A DNA stretch of 14,726 nucleotides from DATFEN01 sp035691285 (lineage in GTDB: Bacteria > Acidobacteriota > Vicinamibacteria > Fen-336), in contig DASSJI010000035.1 of the NCBI GenBank assembly GCA_035691285.1, positions 1 to 14,726 of the forward strand, read 5' to 3'. Positions 12,638 through 14,726 of the stretch are shown here, one piece after another. Under the pieces are notes generated by a model. It saw only the letters and a list, made by a program, of their open reading frames with translations, made no database searches and was not told where the DNA came from. How positions within the stretch are numbered: the stretch's first letter is position 1; each line of letters opens with the position of its first letter. Both the position numbers and the translations under genes were made by a program.

Positions 12638-13989
12638 TGGGCGGCGCGCCGGCCAAGGCCACGCTCCTCCAGCTCGTCTTCATGATCTACACGGCGATCT
12701 GCGGCGGCGCCTACGGCCTCGAGCCCATGGTCTCGGCGTCAGGACCGGGGGTCGCCCTCCTCACCCTGATCGCCCTGCCCATCGTCTGGGCGACGCCCAT
12801 GGCGCTCGCCTGCGCCGAGCTCAGCTCCACCCATCCCGTCGAGGGGGGGTACTACCGTTGGTCCCGCCAGGCCTTCGGGGACCTCGTCGGCTACCTGAGC
12901 GGCTTCCTGACCTGGATCGCCCTGTTCGCGACCAACGCGCTCTACGTCGTGCTCTTCGTGGGCTACCTGGAGCGCTGGCTGCCCGACCTGGGACCAGCGA
13001 CGCGCTTCCTGATCGGCGCGCTGCTCGTCTGGACCTGCGTCCTGCTGAACTGGCTCGGCATCCGCCTGGTGGGCACCAGCTCCGTGGTGATGATGGGCTT
13101 CGTCCTCGTGCCCTTCGTCTTCCTCACGGCGCTCGGCCTGCTCCAGTGGCGTTTCAATCCGTTCGAGCCGTTCGCCGTGCCCGGCCGGACGCTCTCCTTC
13201 GCGTTCGGCAACGGCCTGCTCGTGGCCTTCTGGCTCTACTCCGGGTACGAGAAGCTCTCGGTGCTGGCCGAGGAGGTCGAGGAGCCCAGGCGCGCGTTCC
13301 CGCGCGCCCTGGCCATCGCCGTTCCGCTCTCCGCGGCCAGCTACGTTTTGCCGACGCTGGCGGGTCTCGCGGCCAACGGCGACTGGTCGGAGTGGAACGA
13401 CTTCCACTTCACCGCTGCGGCGCATCAGATGGGCGGCCCCTGGCTCTCGGCGCTCATCGCCTTCGGCGGGCTCGTCAGCAACGCCGGCCTGCTGCTCGTC
13501 ACCATGACCGGCCAGTCGCGCCTGCCCATGGTGCTGGCCCACGACGGCCTCTTCCCCCGCGCCTTCTCCCGCACGAGCGCCCGGTACGGGACGCCCACGG
13601 TGTCGCTGCTCCTGGGGGGCGCGATCCTGACGCTGCTGGCGCTCTTTCCGTTCGCGAACCTCATCAGCCTCTACGGGACCGTCCAGGCGCTGGCGTACCT
13701 GCTGATCTACGCGGCGCTCTTCAAGCTGCGGCGCGACCGAGACGGGGCGAGCGGCGCCTTCCGCGTGCCCCTGGGGTCGACGACGCTCGCAGCCCTGATG
13801 ATCCCAGGGGCGCTGCTGCTCGTGGCGGTCGTCGGCCTCGGCCTGCACCGCGAGATGTGGCAGGCCGGCGAGTTCCTTCCCGGCCCCGCGGCGCTTCAGC
13901 TCGGCGTCCTCCTGCTGGGACCGGCCACTTATGCCCTCTGGAAGCGGCGCTCCGCGAACGGCGTCCTGCCGCTCCAAACCACTCGATAG
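12637..13989 (+). CDS. APC-superfamily transporter, paralogue of the one at 6568-7896
   Basis: The 450-residue, roughly twelve-helix membrane protein shares the same motifs as the other transporter in the same order: CGGAYGLEPMVSASGP, EGGYYRWSRQAFG, NALYVVLF, SGYEKLSVLAEEVEEP, SEW about 20 residues before an MGG-W-L stretch, and RYGTP. It therefore belongs to the polyamine/proton symporter-like part of the APC family. GGAYGLEP replaces GGPYGTED, changing residues in the first helix break that helps form the substrate site, so the two proteins may differ in substrate. The ATG at 12637 shares one base with the aminotransferase stop (TGATG), and GAGG (12629-12632) lies four bases upstream, so translation is coupled. 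It probably imports the substrate of the adjacent aminotransferase or oxidoreductase. Confidence 0.88.
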   Translation: MGGAPAKATLLQLVFMIYTAICGGAYGLEPMVSASGPGVALLTLIALPIVWATPMALACAELSSTHPVEGGYYRWSRQAFGDLVGYLSGFLTWIALFATNALYVVLFVGYLERWLPDLGPATRFLIGALLVWTCVLLNWLGIRLVGTSSVVMMGFVLVPFVFLTALGLLQWRFNPFEPFAVPGRTLSFAFGNGLLVAFWLYSGYEKLSVLAEEVEEPRRAFPRALAIAVPLSAASYVLPTLAGLAANGDWSEWNDFHFTAAAHQMGGPWLSALIAFGGLVSNAGLLLVTMTGQSRLPMVLAHDGLFPRAFSRTSARYGTPTVSLLLGGAILTLLALFPFANLISLYGTVQALAYLLIYAALFKLRRDRDGASGAFRVPLGSTTLAALMIPGALLLVAVVGLGLHREMWQAGEFLPGPAALQLGVLLLGPATYALWKRRSANGVLPLQTTR

Positions 13990-13994
13990 GAGAG
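13988..13994 (+). promoter_or_regulatory. Ribosome binding site overlapping the transporter stop
   Basis: AGGAGAG lies five bases before the ATG at 14000 and its first two bases belong to the TAG of the transporter gene. This strong site and the 10-base gap show the oxidoreductase gene is part of the same operon. Confidence 0.75.
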
Positions 13995-13999
13995 ATCCC

Positions 14000-14726
14000 A
14001 TGGCCATTCGCTACGACGCCATCGTCATCGGAGGCGGCCACAACGGCCTCGTGGCAGGCGCCTACCTCGCCCGCGGCGGCGCGAAGACCGTCGTGCTCGA
14101 AGCCCACGCGAAGTGCGGCGGGGCGGCCGCCACGGAGGCTCCGTGGCCCGAGGCGCCCCAGTTCAAGGTGACGAAGTACTCGTACGTGATGAGCCTGATG
14201 CCGGACACGATCCTGCGGGACCTCAAGCTCAAGGAGCATGGCTACAAGGTCTACCCGATGGGGCCCTACTACCAGGCCTGGCCGGACGGGCGCTCCCTGA
14301 AGCTCTACGCGGACGACGCCAAGGCCAACTACGACAGCGTCGCGCGGTTCTCGAAGAAGGACGCCGAGACGATGCCGAAGTGGGACGAATGGCTGCGCGG
14401 CATCGCCGACGTCATGGGGCCGCTGCTGATGCACGTGCCGCCCAAGCTCGGCGCGAAGAGCCCGGGCGCGCTGATGGAGTCGCTCCAGACCGCATGGAAG
14501 CTGCGTAAGCTCGACGTGCGCGGCGTCGCCGACGTGACGCGCCTCTTCACCATGAGCGCGACCGACCTGCTCGACGACTGGTTCGAGTCGCCCCAGGTGA
14601 AGGCCGCGCTCACGATCAACGGCGTGATCGGCACCTGGGCCGGCCCCGACTCTCCGGGCACGGCCTACGTGCTGCTGCACCACTCGATCGGCAACGTGGG
14701 CGACGGGCATCTCGGCAGCTGGGGCT
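14000..14726 (+). CDS. PYROXD2/phytoene-desaturase-like FAD oxidoreductase (partial, N-terminus)
   Basis: The first 242 codons are present and the frame runs off the right edge. The N-terminus IRYDAIVIGGGHNGLVAGAY is a Rossmann FAD/NAD-binding motif, followed by VVLEAH with the acidic residue that binds the ribose and CGGAAATE. These features match the phytoene desaturase/PYROXD2-like branch of the amine-oxidase superfamily, normally about 520-550 residues long. Carotenoid synthesis is unlikely, since no other carotenoid gene is nearby. With an aminotransferase and a polyamine-type transporter in the same operon, oxidation of an amine or amino-acid derivative is a reasonable guess. The missing C-terminal part holds the residues needed to refine this. 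Confidence 0.85.
   Translation, partial: MAIRYDAIVIGGGHNGLVAGAYLARGGAKTVVLEAHAKCGGAAATEAPWPEAPQFKVTKYSYVMSLMPDTILRDLKLKEHGYKVYPMGPYYQAWPDGRSLKLYADDAKANYDSVARFSKKDAETMPKWDEWLRGIADVMGPLLMHVPPKLGAKSPGALMESLQTAWKLRKLDVRGVADVTRLFTMSATDLLDDWFESPQVKAALTINGVIGTWAGPDSPGTAYVLLHHSIGNVGDGHLGSWG

Noticed and set aside
13721..14710. A 329-codon minus-strand frame at the right edge
   Set aside because: The plus strand carries a strong ribosome site, a Rossmann FAD-binding motif and normal codon use from 14000 onward, so the opposite frame is a shadow.
14000..14726. Phytoene desaturase (crtI) of a carotenoid cluster
   Set aside because: The fold matches, but no crtB or crtE-like gene is present, and the coupled genes point to amine or amino-acid metabolism.

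Overview
The window is GC-rich bacterial DNA, packed with genes. No stretch without a gene exceeds about 150 bases. I see no rRNA, tRNA, CRISPR array, insertion sequence or phage gene. A large DUF5916-type beta-barrel protein ending in Phe implies an outer membrane. The mix of a winged-helix/FHA regulator, a DUF5916 protein, fused ADP-forming acyl-CoA synthetase and plain FAD oxidoreductases suggests a soil or marine Gram-negative such as Myxococcota, Acidobacteriota or a related lineage. That placement is an inference, and the window contains no marker gene to settle it.

Left part (1-3342). The window opens in the C-terminus of an FAD/NAD(P)-binding oxidoreductase. Its stop abuts the stop of a convergent gene for a one-piece regulator (OmpR/PhoB-type winged helix plus FHA domain). 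Divergent from the regulator is a small, probably exported protein with a HExxHxxGxxE zinc-protease motif. The intergenic region between them carries three ATCCAA repeats at an exact 11-bp period, the geometry of OmpR/PhoB-family binding sites. Next is a KefB/YbaL-like cation:proton antiporter with a C-terminal TrkA-N domain, apparently made from a leaderless mRNA.

Middle part (3383-6586). A two-gene minus-strand unit encodes an AbiEii-like nucleotidyltransferase and a 94-residue partner overlapping it by 4 bases. It looks like a toxin-antitoxin-type module. Divergent from it is the DUF5916 outer-membrane protein. Both starts appear leaderless, and a perfect 10-bp inverted repeat sits between the two promoters.

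Right part (6568-14726). Two divergent operons share a 142-bp control region at 11164-11305. The minus-strand operon is acyl-CoA dehydrogenase, ADP-forming acyl-CoA synthetase, APC transporter. The plus-strand operon is class III (PLP) aminotransferase, a second APC transporter, and a PYROXD2/phytoene-desaturase-like FAD oxidoreductase cut by the window end. Genes within each operon overlap or nearly touch. The two transporters are paralogues that resemble the polyamine/proton symporter (PUT/LAT-like) branch of the APC superfamily. The simplest reading is a locus for uptake and breakdown of an amine or amino acid: import, deamination or oxidation, CoA activation, then acyl-CoA dehydrogenation. 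The substrate cannot be read from sequence alone.
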